Of a stretch of 64,000 bases of DNA, positions 1-7,995 are shown one piece after another. The number at the start of each line of letters is the position of its first letter. Position 1 is the first letter of the stretch. The stretch is taken from the NCBI RefSeq assembly GCF_039545035.1, contig NZ_BAABRO010000003.1, positions 186,001 through 250,000 of the forward strand, written 5' to 3'. Source of the DNA: Novipirellula caenicola (lineage in GTDB: Bacteria; Planctomycetota; Planctomycetia; Pirellulales; Pirellulaceae). Both the position numbers and the translations under genes were made by a program. The notes under the pieces were generated by a model. That model saw only the letters and a program-made list of their open reading frames with translations, made no database searches and was not told the DNA's origin.

Positions 1-1118
1 CTCGTATCCTGCGTGGGACCTCGGCGATTCGAGTGACTGCTGCGGATGCGAAAACGGGCGACGAAATTTGGCGAACCGATGTCGGCGTGCCAATCGCGAT
101 GATCGTCCCGATCGCGGGCGGCGGCGGGTTTCATGCCGTCACCACTCAAGGCGCCTTGTTTGAACTCGATCGCGATGCCTTGGCGAGTGGTTCGACCGCC
201 AATCCGGTTGAGAATCCCGGCGGATCAGGGATCGCAATGCGTTTCGAAAACCCGATCAAAATTGATGAGACGCGGCGTGTGATGCTCAATCAAGCCACGT
301 CCGAAGACGTGATTGTTTACGATCCCAATCGCCGCCAAGAGAAATTGCGAAAATTGCAATTGGCATTGTCCGGTAAAGCCAGCGGGGGTGCGTTGTTTGC
401 CGGAGGTGGTTTGTTCGTTCCCACCGCGTCGGGCCGCGCTGTTTTGATGAATTGGCAAACCGGCCAAATGTTGGGTAGCCCGTTCCAGCCCGCGAGTGCA
501 CCGGAGGGTTCGGTGACGTGGACCAACCCGGTTGCGATGCCCAATGATCCCGATCAAGTCGTGATCGCCGACAGTCGCAAACAGCTCTATCGATTGCGCG
601 CCGGAGAGCAGATTCGTGAACTCGCCAAAAAGCCTTTGGAAGCACCGTTTTTAGGTTCCACCGCAGCCGTCGGAAGCAACTTGGTTGCCACGGTCGCTGG
701 CCCTGCGGCCGATTTTGTCGTTGGTCATGACCTGACCAGCTTGGACGAGACATTCAAAGTCCTGCTCGACGGCCGCGTCAATTGGGGCCCCGTCACTGCG
801 GCGGAATCAAGTGAGTATTGTTTGCTGCGGACGGACGACTCCGTGCTGCGGGCCTTTGACGCGGAAGGCAAACAGAAATTCGAGTTGCCCGTCCCCGAGG
901 GCGAGATTGTCGGCGCCTCGGTGCTAAGCGGTAACGTGTTGCTGGTCGCGGGCAAAGATGGATGGATGGTGACGGTCGATTCGGTCTCCGGTGAATTGCT
1001 TGGCCAAAGTGATTTAGGACAGCCCATTTTTGCGTCGCCACTAAGTGTCGGTAAGAACTTGTTGGTGCCGGGGGCTGAAGGGGTTGTTTATATCACCGAT
1101 GTTCCATCGAAATCGTAA
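1..1118 (+). CDS. PQQ/WD40-like beta-propeller protein, 3' part (start lies outside the window)
   Basis: The reading frame is open from the left edge (codons from base 3 read RILRGTSAIRVTAADAKTGDEIW), so the GTG at 33 is an internal Val and the gene begins upstream. The visible 370 or so residues show recurring propeller blades typical of PQQ-binding-like repeats: TAADAKTGDEIWRTDVG near the start, and VTVDSVSGELLGQSDLG followed by VVYITDVPSKS at the end. These blades are the usual D.x.TG.x.W/L pattern. The family is usually periplasmic and acts as a scaffold or sensor; no catalytic residues are visible. The stop is 10 bases before the next ATG, so it probably heads or belongs to the operon with the two following genes. 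Its specific role is unknown. Confidence 0.75.
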   Translation, partial: RILRGTSAIRVTAADAKTGDEIWRTDVGVPIAMIVPIAGGGGFHAVTTQGALFELDRDALASGSTANPVENPGGSGIAMRFENPIKIDETRRVMLNQATSEDVIVYDPNRRQEKLRKLQLALSGKASGGALFAGGGLFVPTASGRAVLMNWQTGQMLGSPFQPASAPEGSVTWTNPVAMPNDPDQVVIADSRKQLYRLRAGEQIRELAKKPLEAPFLGSTAAVGSNLVATVAGPAADFVVGHDLTSLDETFKVLLDGRVNWGPVTAAESSEYCLLRTDDSVLRAFDAEGKQKFELPVPEGEIVGASVLSGNVLLVAGKDGWMVTVDSVSGELLGQSDLGQPIFASPLSVGKNLLVPGAEGVVYITDVPSKS

Positions 1119-1128
1119 AGGGAATCTG

Positions 1129-3459
1129 ATGAACATCAAAATACAAAGCCTTCTCTACGTCGGCGTCTGGTTGTTGTGCACCGTCGGGGCAGGCTCGGCA
1201 TCGGCGCAGATCGTCAATTACGCCGACTCGGGAGTCCCTGATCGCGTTGGCTTGGAACTGCTGCAAGAAGAACCGCACGACATCATCTATCTCACCGAGG
1301 AATCGGGAGGCGGTTGGGTCAAGGCTCGCTTGTTGGATTTCCCAGGGCGGAAAATTCCGAGTGACCCCAAGGGCGTGCTGCAGTTCGAGGTGATCGGGAT
1401 CGAATTGAAAAAATTCGTGACCGATTGGAAGAATATCGAGAAGATCGATCTCTGGGAAACTCGGTTGGAACGTGAGACCGCCGAGATGATTGCCAAAGAA
1501 GATTTCAAGGGAGCTTACCCCTTCCTGTCGGTCTTGATTCGCGACTATCCCAATCGGCCTGGACTGCGGAAATTACGCAGCGAGTTTTTGTGGAAGGACG
1601 CGATCAAACGCGCCAAGTCGGGCGAATTCGAAGCCACGTTGGCGATGCTGGAAGAACTGTGGCGGTACGCGCCCGAGTTTCAGCCCACGACGGTCTTAGG
1701 TGCCCTCAGCGGTGTCACCGACAAATTGATGATGAAGCTAGTCAAGGAAGGCAGGCTCGAACATGCTCAGCAGATGCTCGCGCGTTTGGAAAAGGATTAC
1801 GGCGAGGGTCGCTTGGCATCGATTTCAAAATGGAACAAGCTTTTTCTTCAATTGGCTCAGAAGAAACAACGAGAAGCGATCGCTGCACTCGAGGCCAAGG
1901 ACTATCGCGCCGCTCGGGCGTTGTCGCGTGAAAGCGTTGCCGTGCGACCGGACATCGAGGGCGGCAAAGAGCTGATCCGTAAAATCGACACGATCTATCC
2001 TCTGGTGCGAGTCGGCGTTTTGCAAACCGCCACGGTGCTGGATCCAACACGTATTGATAATTGGGCGTCACGTCGCGCCGGACGCTTGGTCTATCGCACG
2101 CTATTCGAGATGAAAGGCGCCGGTCCCGAAGGGGGCGAGTACGATTTTGTCTTTGGCGAAACCGAAACGACTCCGTACCGAACCCAATTCGATCTGGTGT
2201 TGGAAACGGAAAAATTGAAGCCGCCGTTGAGTGAAATTCAAGGTTTCACCATTGCGGACAAAATTGCTGAACGCGCGACTCGCAATACACCCGAGTATTT
2301 TTCGCCTTGGGCTGCGGCGGTCGAAGCGATCGGGATGGACGGCCCCAAGCGAGTCGAATGCACGCTGCGTCGACCGCATGTGTTGCCTTCGTGTTTGTTG
2401 CAGATCCCCATTGATGGAAGCTGGTTTGGAGGCAAAAAAGGAGCTCCCACCGGTGCTTACCAACGTGATGCTGAAAGCGACGATACGGTGCGGTATATCC
2501 TGGCGGCCGAACCGGAGACACCCGAACAGCTTCGCGAGGTGGTCGAGATAAGACAAGCTTCGGCTAGCGACGGCGTCAGCATGTTGCTGCAGGGCGAGTT
2601 GGATGTGCTAGACCAACTGTTCCCTGCCGATGCGGTTCGGCTTAGTAAAAGTCGTGACATTCGTGTCAAGAATTATCCGCTGCCGACGGTGCATATGTTG
2701 GTCCCGTGTTCGGATCACGCTTATTTGGCCGAGCGAACGTTTCGACGCGCGTTGGTGTATGGCATCAACCGCGCCGACATTCTTAACGGCGAATTGCTCG
2801 AAGGACTCGAGGTGCCGGGATGCCAAGTCGTATCGGGTCCGTTCCCGGCTGGGATCGAGATGGATGACCCGTTGGGCTATGCCTATGACAAAAGCATTGC
2901 ACCGCGTCGCTATGAACCTCGGTTGGCAAAGCTGTTAATGACGCTCAACGCCAATCAGATGAAAGCGATGGCCGACCGCAAAAAAGAGACGGTGCCCGAG
3001 ATGAAACCGATCCGGTTAGCATTTCCAGCGGACAATTTGTCGCGCGTGGCATGTGAAGCCATCATGAGCCAGTGGCAATTGCTGGATTTGAAAATTGAGT
3101 TGGTCGAGCTCCCCGTGGGGCGAACGTACCCGGACCCAGGAACCGCCGATATTGTGTATGTCTCCGCCGCGATCTGGGAACCGATCATCGACGCGCGTCG
3201 CTTGCTCGGTCCCGAAGGGTTGGCCGGAAGCAGCGACCAATTGGTTGGTTTAGGACTGCGGCGAATCGAAGAGGCCCGGGATTGGAGGATGGTGCGTGAT
3301 GGATTGCTCGATTTGCATGCGATCGCCCACCATGAATTGCCGGTGTTGCCGTTGTGGCAAATGGTCGATTCGTATGCCTATCGGCGTGAATTGACCGGCG
3401 TCGGAAACGATATCGTCTCGCTCTACCAGAATGCGGATAAATGGCAATTGAATCACTGA
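1129..3459 (+). CDS. Secreted protein: TPR-like N-terminal region fused to a family 5 solute-binding domain
   Basis: I place the start at ATG 1129, which follows AGGGAA and opens a clean signal peptide (MNIKIQSLLYVGVWLLCTVGAGSASA, cut near AQIVNY). An upstream in-frame start at 1045 would lie inside the previous gene. Of 776 residues, roughly 100-290 are helical and repeat-like (EDFKGAYPFLSVLIRDYP, GEFEATLAMLEELWRYAPE, KDYRAARALSRESVAVRP), resembling TPR units. From about residue 295 on it resembles SBP_bac_5 (DppA/OppA/NikA-type) proteins: VRVGVLQTATVLDP, an RRALVYGINRADIL segment, the AFPAD segment, and a C-terminal HELPVLPLWQMVDSYAYR. No permease or ATPase gene is adjacent, so it may not be a classical ABC transporter subunit. 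It overlaps the next gene by 19 bases if that gene starts at 3441. Confidence 0.8.
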   Translation: MNIKIQSLLYVGVWLLCTVGAGSASAQIVNYADSGVPDRVGLELLQEEPHDIIYLTEESGGGWVKARLLDFPGRKIPSDPKGVLQFEVIGIELKKFVTDWKNIEKIDLWETRLERETAEMIAKEDFKGAYPFLSVLIRDYPNRPGLRKLRSEFLWKDAIKRAKSGEFEATLAMLEELWRYAPEFQPTTVLGALSGVTDKLMMKLVKEGRLEHAQQMLARLEKDYGEGRLASISKWNKLFLQLAQKKQREAIAALEAKDYRAARALSRESVAVRPDIEGGKELIRKIDTIYPLVRVGVLQTATVLDPTRIDNWASRRAGRLVYRTLFEMKGAGPEGGEYDFVFGETETTPYRTQFDLVLETEKLKPPLSEIQGFTIADKIAERATRNTPEYFSPWAAAVEAIGMDGPKRVECTLRRPHVLPSCLLQIPIDGSWFGGKKGAPTGAYQRDAESDDTVRYILAAEPETPEQLREVVEIRQASASDGVSMLLQGELDVLDQLFPADAVRLSKSRDIRVKNYPLPTVHMLVPCSDHAYLAERTFRRALVYGINRADILNGELLEGLEVPGCQVVSGPFPAGIEMDDPLGYAYDKSIAPRRYEPRLAKLLMTLNANQMKAMADRKKETVPEMKPIRLAFPADNLSRVACEAIMSQWQLLDLKIELVELPVGRTYPDPGTADIVYVSAAIWEPIIDARRLLGPEGLAGSSDQLVGLGLRRIEEARDWRMVRDGLLDLHAIAHHELPVLPLWQMVDSYAYRRELTGVGNDIVSLYQNADKWQLNH

Positions 3460-5474
3460 GTCGCGGCGTCCATCAGCCTAGGAGTCGTCGTGTTTTTGGA
3501 TTTCTCGATATGACTGTTTTCGGTCAGAACCTTGTTTATTTCGTTGCTGCCACGCTGTTTCTGATGATCCAGCTTGGTTGCTCGGAAGATTCCTCCGGTA
3601 CGGCTGCGCAGCCTGCGGTGTCGTTGACCGGAGCCGAGGGGGTCGCGGCAGATGCTCCTGCGTCGCCATCCGGTGATCCAGCGGTTTCAAGTTCGGCGGC
3701 GTCCAAGCCGGCGGAGGCCGACGAAGAGGCAGAGGTCGAGCCATGGGATTTTTCGCCATACAAGGTGCTGGTTTGGATCGTTTCGGATAACCCGCGAGTC
3801 AACGCGGAATCGGTTCGCCAGCCGCTGCAAGAGTTTCTCGATCGTGATTTCGCCGCGGTTTGGCGGTTGGACTTTGCCGATGCTCCGGCTGCGGTGGCCA
3901 ACGCGGCCAACCGAAATTTGGGAGAGATGAACTACGAGTCGATCACCGCATCGGATCCCGTCGTCGCAGTCAAACGCGATCACGAGGATGCCGTGCGGCT
4001 AAGGACCGCTGCAAACGTCGGAGAAATTATCCGGGATGTGCACGGCACCCAGGGCATGATCGACGAAGTCCGACGACGAGCCGCGGAGGCTGGCGATGTG
4101 TCGATGGACGGGGTGAGCGATCGTCTGCTTCCCGTCGACGGTGATGCGATTGCAGTTAGCAAGCTGTGGGAGAATCCGACGACCGAGGCCATTTTGGTTT
4201 CACGCGGAATGGCGCTGCTGCTCGATAAACCCGAGGCCAAGATTATTCCGTTGCCGCTCAGCGGTTTGGTGATCGAAGCGATTGATTCGTATGACAAGAT
4301 TTTTGTAGTCCGTATCGACGAAGAGGTCGCTCCGGCCGCTGTCCATGTCGTCGAGATCGACACACTGATGCGACACTTTGGTCCGGTCGCCAGCCAGCGA
4401 TTTGTGCAACCCTCGGAAATGGCGGGGACGATCGGGCGGACCATGATCGAAGCCTTCGCACCGGTAGTTCGAATCGAAGATGCGGGGAAAAAAAATGCCA
4501 AAGGGCTGCTTCGTGCCGGCGGTTTGATTCTTGACGACAAGTCGCCTGCGATGGTGCATGTCGGTGATGTACTCGAACCGATGGTCCGTAAAAACGATCG
4601 CAACGGCAATCCGATCCAAATTGGACCGATTGAATGGGCCTATCTGCAGGTCACCGAAAAAGAGAATGTGCGATTAGAGATGGACTTTTACGCTGGGCGT
4701 CCGGTGGGGTTGCAAGGCCGTAACAACAAACGGACGTTTCGTATGGCGCTGCGAAGTCGACCATTTGGTGAATCAACGATGCTGCGTTTGCATGCTCAGA
4801 AGGATCCCGATTTTCCTCTGATCGGCTACGAGATTTACAACAAAGATCTTGAAACAGGTGACATGTCGTTTGTCGGTCGAACCGATTGGAATGGGCGATT
4901 GGATGTCGCAGCGGCGGATTCGCCGCTGCACCTGTTGTATGTGAAAAATGGTGGCGCGGTTCTAGCCCGACTGCCGATGGTGCCTGGACTGAATCCGCAT
5001 GCGGTCGCCGATCTGAGCGGTGATGACATGCGGTTACAAGCCGAAGCTTACATCCGAGGGGTGCAAAACGCGATCATCGACCTCGTTGCGATTCGCGAAT
5101 TGTTGGCGGCACGCGTTCGGTTGCGGCTTCGCAAAGGTGAAATGGATGAAGCCCGAGAATTGCTGCACGCCCTGCGTGAACAGCCGACTCACGAGCGTAT
5201 CGCGGACGATATGGACAAAAAGCTCACTGCATTCTTGAACCAACCAGGCGCGAAGAATCCGAACCAGCGAGCGAAGATCGACCAAATGTTCTCGCAGACG
5301 CAGGATTTGTTGTCCCGACAAATCAATCCGGAAAAGATTCGGGCGCTTGAAGAGGACATGATCACCGCTCAGAAAAACGGAGGTCGTTTGCCCGCCGAGG
5401 AGAGTGACGAAGAGAGCAAACCGCAAGCGGTCGATACCACCAAAGTGGTCGAAGAAGCCCCCGAGGCCAAGTAG
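3441..5474 (+). CDS. Large lipoprotein of unknown function
   Basis: The protein has 677 residues from ATG 3441, or 654 from ATG 3510. The 3441 start overlaps the preceding gene by 19 bases (translational coupling) and supplies a basic n-region (RSRR) before the hydrophobic stretch. Both starts lead into the lipobox LMIQLGC, so the mature protein should be lipid-anchored. After the Cys comes an Ala/Ser/Pro/Glu-rich linker of about 55 residues. A globular body begins near WDFSPYKVLVWIVSDNPRVN. The C-terminal 130 residues are helical with TPR-like character (RLRKGEMDEARELLHALREQ) and end in an acidic tail. The context suggests a partner of the propeller and SBP5-like proteins at the cell envelope. 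I do not recognise a family. Confidence 0.7.
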   Translation: MAIESLSRGVHQPRSRRVFGFLDMTVFGQNLVYFVAATLFLMIQLGCSEDSSGTAAQPAVSLTGAEGVAADAPASPSGDPAVSSSAASKPAEADEEAEVEPWDFSPYKVLVWIVSDNPRVNAESVRQPLQEFLDRDFAAVWRLDFADAPAAVANAANRNLGEMNYESITASDPVVAVKRDHEDAVRLRTAANVGEIIRDVHGTQGMIDEVRRRAAEAGDVSMDGVSDRLLPVDGDAIAVSKLWENPTTEAILVSRGMALLLDKPEAKIIPLPLSGLVIEAIDSYDKIFVVRIDEEVAPAAVHVVEIDTLMRHFGPVASQRFVQPSEMAGTIGRTMIEAFAPVVRIEDAGKKNAKGLLRAGGLILDDKSPAMVHVGDVLEPMVRKNDRNGNPIQIGPIEWAYLQVTEKENVRLEMDFYAGRPVGLQGRNNKRTFRMALRSRPFGESTMLRLHAQKDPDFPLIGYEIYNKDLETGDMSFVGRTDWNGRLDVAAADSPLHLLYVKNGGAVLARLPMVPGLNPHAVADLSGDDMRLQAEAYIRGVQNAIIDLVAIRELLAARVRLRLRKGEMDEARELLHALREQPTHERIADDMDKKLTAFLNQPGAKNPNQRAKIDQMFSQTQDLLSRQINPEKIRALEEDMITAQKNGGRLPAEESDEESKPQAVDTTKVVEEAPEAK

Positions 5475-5685
5475 CCTCTGCGTCAAAGTAAACTCAGAGT
5501 CAAAGTAGACGCGGCCGCTTTCGTGTGGAGCCACTCTCGGCTTGGGGCATGCTATTTTGCGCTGGCTTGTTGTGTAGCCACGCTATCTGGCCATATCGAG
5601 AAGCCGCATCGTGTGGCCAAATCGTGTGGCCATTTTATATAGCCATCCCGACGTCATTGACCACGCAGGTCGCGGGCATGCTGAA
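5475..5685. other. Convergent intergenic region with short direct repeats
   Basis: No gene is supported. The stretch contains short imperfect direct repeats: GTCAAAGTA twice near 5480-5510, and TCGTGTGGCCA twice near 5608-5632. A 71-codon open frame here (5525-5740) has no protein-like features. No hairpin followed by a T-run was found, although the genes on both sides converge here. Confidence 0.4.
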
Positions 5686-6096
5686 TTACGATTCGTCTTT
5701 GCCACGCCATGAAGGGCGTTTTTTGCGAGCGTTGGGATGATGTTTGACAATCAAATGGGGGGCGTCACGTCCCGATAACTTCTTGCCTTCGGGGCGATTG
5801 CTGCGACGGACCCGTTTTGCTCGCAAGCGATTTTCTTTGTCGTAATACTCGTCGTCTAACTCGTACTCGACCCACATGTACTCGTACGGAAGCACTTCGC
5901 GATCGTAGGGACCGCGTGGCGGCGCCCCTTCGATGGTGCCATCAAAGACGGATCGATGAAAGAAGACATCATCGCGAAAATCTTCGGCATCGATAAAACC
6001 AAATTCGCCATCGGGGCTGACGAAACGAATCGTGCCGAGTCGCCGTTTTTGGATCCGATAGGGACGTTTAATTTCCTCGTCGTCGTGTCGCCCCAT
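5686..6096 (-). CDS. Cold-shock-domain-like protein
   Basis: I chose ATG 6096 (MGRHDDEEIKRPYRIQ), giving 136 residues; the extra 27 codons upstream are not protein-like. The first 45 residues contain the RNP-like pattern of the cold shock fold: RLGTIRFVSPDGEFGFIDAE, then DDVFFHRSVF. In CspA-type proteins the corresponding segments are KGFGFI and DVFVHFS, and they bind single-stranded nucleic acid. The second half is unusual. It is charged, first acidic (EYELDDEYYDKENR) then very basic (KRVRRSNRPEGKKLS, NARKKRPSW), consistent with additional nucleic-acid contacts. The likely role is RNA binding in the cytoplasm. The family assignment rests on the motif alone. Confidence 0.72.
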   Translation of the reverse strand: MGRHDDEEIKRPYRIQKRRLGTIRFVSPDGEFGFIDAEDFRDDVFFHRSVFDGTIEGAPPRGPYDREVLPYEYMWVEYELDDEYYDKENRLRAKRVRRSNRPEGKKLSGRDAPHLIVKHHPNARKKRPSWRGKDES

Positions 6097-6259
6097 ACGA
6101 TTGCAATCTCTCGGTTCGGTAGTGGTGGAAGGTAATGGCACCGATTGGTACGTAAAGACTTGAAGGACTCGGGGCAACCGAGACGATCAAGGCGACCATG
6201 TTACGGAAAATCGTCGCATTTGGAAGTCCATGACACAAACAACCGCTTCGATACGACAC

Positions 6260-6946
6260 TTAGTTTAGTTCCGCTTTGCCCGCCATGTCGGGAATTCCGA
6301 TCCAACGAGCCACTGAGCGCGACGTGGCTCGGCGAATCAATCGTGGCCACATTTCATCGGCGTTCTCGAACACGACATCGGCAGTGGCCGGAACGATGTG
6401 CCAAAGTCCTGCCTCGAGCTCGGCGTTGAGCCGTTCCGTTTCCCAACCAAGGTGGCCAATAATCAACCGATAGGGACCTGGTTGTTTGTTTACTAGACCT
6501 TCGAGATGCTGCTTCTGAGCGGCGACGTAGATGCCGTGTCCCGTTTCGGCTTCGGCATACTCGCTCAACTGATGGATTGCCACGACGGGGCCTGACAGCG
6601 GGCCTCCGAAGTGAACCATGCCCACGGGCGAATAAGGTGTCGCTGGCCCCTGCGACGCAGGAGGTTGGCCCTGCACGGTTTGGCCTTGCACACTGCCTGG
6701 CAAGCGGCTTTTAGACTCTTCGTCCTGTTTTCCCGGCGCAGCAGTACCCGTTTCAGGCGTTGAAGAACCCATCGGTTCGCCGAGCATCGCCATCAATGCC
6801 TGTGGATTGGGGTGCATTGGCCGGTTAAGCATCACGCCGATCACGCTCTCCTGATCATCATGCACCAACAAACAAACCCCTCTGCTGAGAATGGGGTCTG
6901 TCGCAAGTGAGGAAGCAACTAGAAGATTTCCAGTTAATGATTCCAT
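6260..6946 (-). CDS. algH: AlgH/YqgE (UPF0301) family protein with low-complexity insert
   Basis: The 228 residues follow the AlgH/YqgE layout: an N-terminal GNLLVASSLATDPILSRGVCLLV, then ESVIGVMLNRP, then GMVHFGGPLSGPV, and YRLIIGHLGWETERLNAELEAG towards the end. The family is widespread, folds as a compact alpha/beta protein and has no firmly assigned biochemical activity; in Pseudomonas it was named for alginate regulation. Between the NRP motif and the FGGP motif there is an insert of about 45 residues rich in Gly, Pro, Gln, Ser and Thr (roughly residues 55-100). The usual family proteins (about 185 residues) lack it, which accounts for the extra length. The gene stands alone between a cold-shock-like gene and pdxH. 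Confidence 0.9.
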   Translation of the reverse strand: MESLTGNLLVASSLATDPILSRGVCLLVHDDQESVIGVMLNRPMHPNPQALMAMLGEPMGSSTPETGTAAPGKQDEESKSRLPGSVQGQTVQGQPPASQGPATPYSPVGMVHFGGPLSGPVVAIHQLSEYAEAETGHGIYVAAQKQHLEGLVNKQPGPYRLIIGHLGWETERLNAELEAGLWHIVPATADVVFENADEMWPRLIRRATSRSVARWIGIPDMAGKAELN

Positions 6947-7149
6947 CGTAAATATCCCGAAGGTAGTTTGTGATGTCTGTCATATTGGCAGTTTGCATGT
7001 AGCAACAGTTAGATGAGGCAAGCGGCGCGCCAAAGCCGGTTTGCGATGCAAAAAGCCAGGGTTTGATGGCACATTGATGGCGAGAATGCTATCAATAGTG
7101 CCGGTTTTTAGTCTGTTTTGGACACCGAAATGGTGATGAGGAATGTCGA

Positions 7150-7797
7150 ATGTCGATAGAGAAAATGCGACGAACTTACACGCTCAGTGGACTCGATGAG
7201 AAAGACGTCGATCCCAATCCGCTGGTTCAGTTCGATCTTTGGTTTAAACAAGCCAGTGAATCGCCGTTGCCGGAGTGGTTTGAGGTCAACGCGATGACGC
7301 TATCGACTGCGGACCCCCACGGAGCGGTGACCTCAAGAGTGGTGTTGTTGAAACAGGTCAAAGAAGGTGAGTTCTATTTTTTCACTAACTACGATTCGAT
7401 CAAGGGAAAACAGTTGGCCGCCAATCCTCAAGCGGCAATCTGTTTCTTCTGGCCGCACTTGGAACGGCAAATTCGCATCGAGGGAAGTGTCCGCAAGGCA
7501 TCACGTGAGGACGCCGTTGCGTATTTTCATAGCCGTCCACGCGAGAGCCAATTAGGGGCGCTGGTCAGCCGTCAATCGAGCGAAGTGAGTTCGCGTGAAG
7601 TCTTGGAAACTCGCATGCAAGAATTAAGCACCGAGCACGAAGGAGCCGAGGTTCCATGTCCCGAAAATTGGGGCGGCTATGCCTTGAAACCGACCACCAT
7701 CGAATTTTGGCAAGGGCGTCCAAGCCGGCTGCACGATCGCATCGCCTATAAGCAATGCGATGACGCGTCCTGGCGGGTTGTCCGTTTGTCTCCCTAA
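7150..7797 (+). CDS. pdxH: Pyridoxamine 5'-phosphate oxidase
   Basis: PdxH oxidises pyridoxine or pyridoxamine 5'-phosphate to pyridoxal 5'-phosphate using FMN and oxygen, the last step of vitamin B6 synthesis and salvage. The 215-residue length is normal. Diagnostic segments are NAMTLSTADPHGAVTSRVVLLK (FMN and substrate site), FYFFTNYDSIKGKQLAANPQAA, FFWPHLERQIRIEG and the C-terminal IEFWQGRPSRLHDRIAY, which matches the family signature with its Arg-x-His. The start ATG 7150 is supported by the alignment-like position of MRRTYTLSGLDE. The gene is monocistronic. A hairpin with a T-run (7878-7903) follows it. Confidence 0.96.
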   Translation: MSIEKMRRTYTLSGLDEKDVDPNPLVQFDLWFKQASESPLPEWFEVNAMTLSTADPHGAVTSRVVLLKQVKEGEFYFFTNYDSIKGKQLAANPQAAICFFWPHLERQIRIEGSVRKASREDAVAYFHSRPRESQLGALVSRQSSEVSSREVLETRMQELSTEHEGAEVPCPENWGGYALKPTTIEFWQGRPSRLHDRIAYKQCDDASWRVVRLSP

Positions 7798-7877
7798 AAC
7801 CTTGCAAGCCGGTGTGCCGCAGCATCAGCGTTCTGAAGTTGCGTTATTGGCTGTCGCGGAGCGACATATTTCGATAG

Positions 7878-7903
7878 CCTCGGACTTTAGTCCGAGGATT
7901 TTT
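7878..7903 (+). terminator. Intrinsic terminator downstream of pdxH
   Basis: CCTCGGACT (7878-7886) pairs perfectly with AGTCCGAGG (7889-7897) across a two-base TT gap, and is followed by ATTTTTG. This is a 9-bp stem with a T-run, oriented for plus-strand transcription and 81 bases past the pdxH stop. Confidence 0.7.
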
Positions 7904-7918
7904 GCCAGTATCAATCGA

Positions 7919-7936
7919 GTCCCAACGGGACGTTTT
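7919..7936 (+). terminator. Second short hairpin with T-run after pdxH
   Basis: GTCCC (7919-7923) pairs with GGGAC (7927-7931) over an AAC loop, followed by GTTTTG. It lies 16 bases after the first terminator. The pair could act as a tandem terminator, or be part of a dispersed REP-like element. Confidence 0.45.
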
Positions 7937-7995
7937 GTGACTTGATCGTTCGCCACAGCCCGTCGCTCCGCGCCGGTTGATGAATCACGTGCCAC

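Noticed and set aside
1045-1128. Upstream GTG-type start for the TPR-SBP5 gene
   Set aside because: It lies inside the previous gene, and ATG 1129 has a Shine-Dalgarno and opens a signal peptide.
5525-5740. 71-codon plus-strand open frame in the convergent gap
   Set aside because: It has no Shine-Dalgarno, contains the short direct repeats, and its translation looks random.
6975-7000. Sigma-54-type promoter near ATTGGCAGTTTGCATG
   Set aside because: The GG and GC elements are 8 bases apart rather than the required 10.
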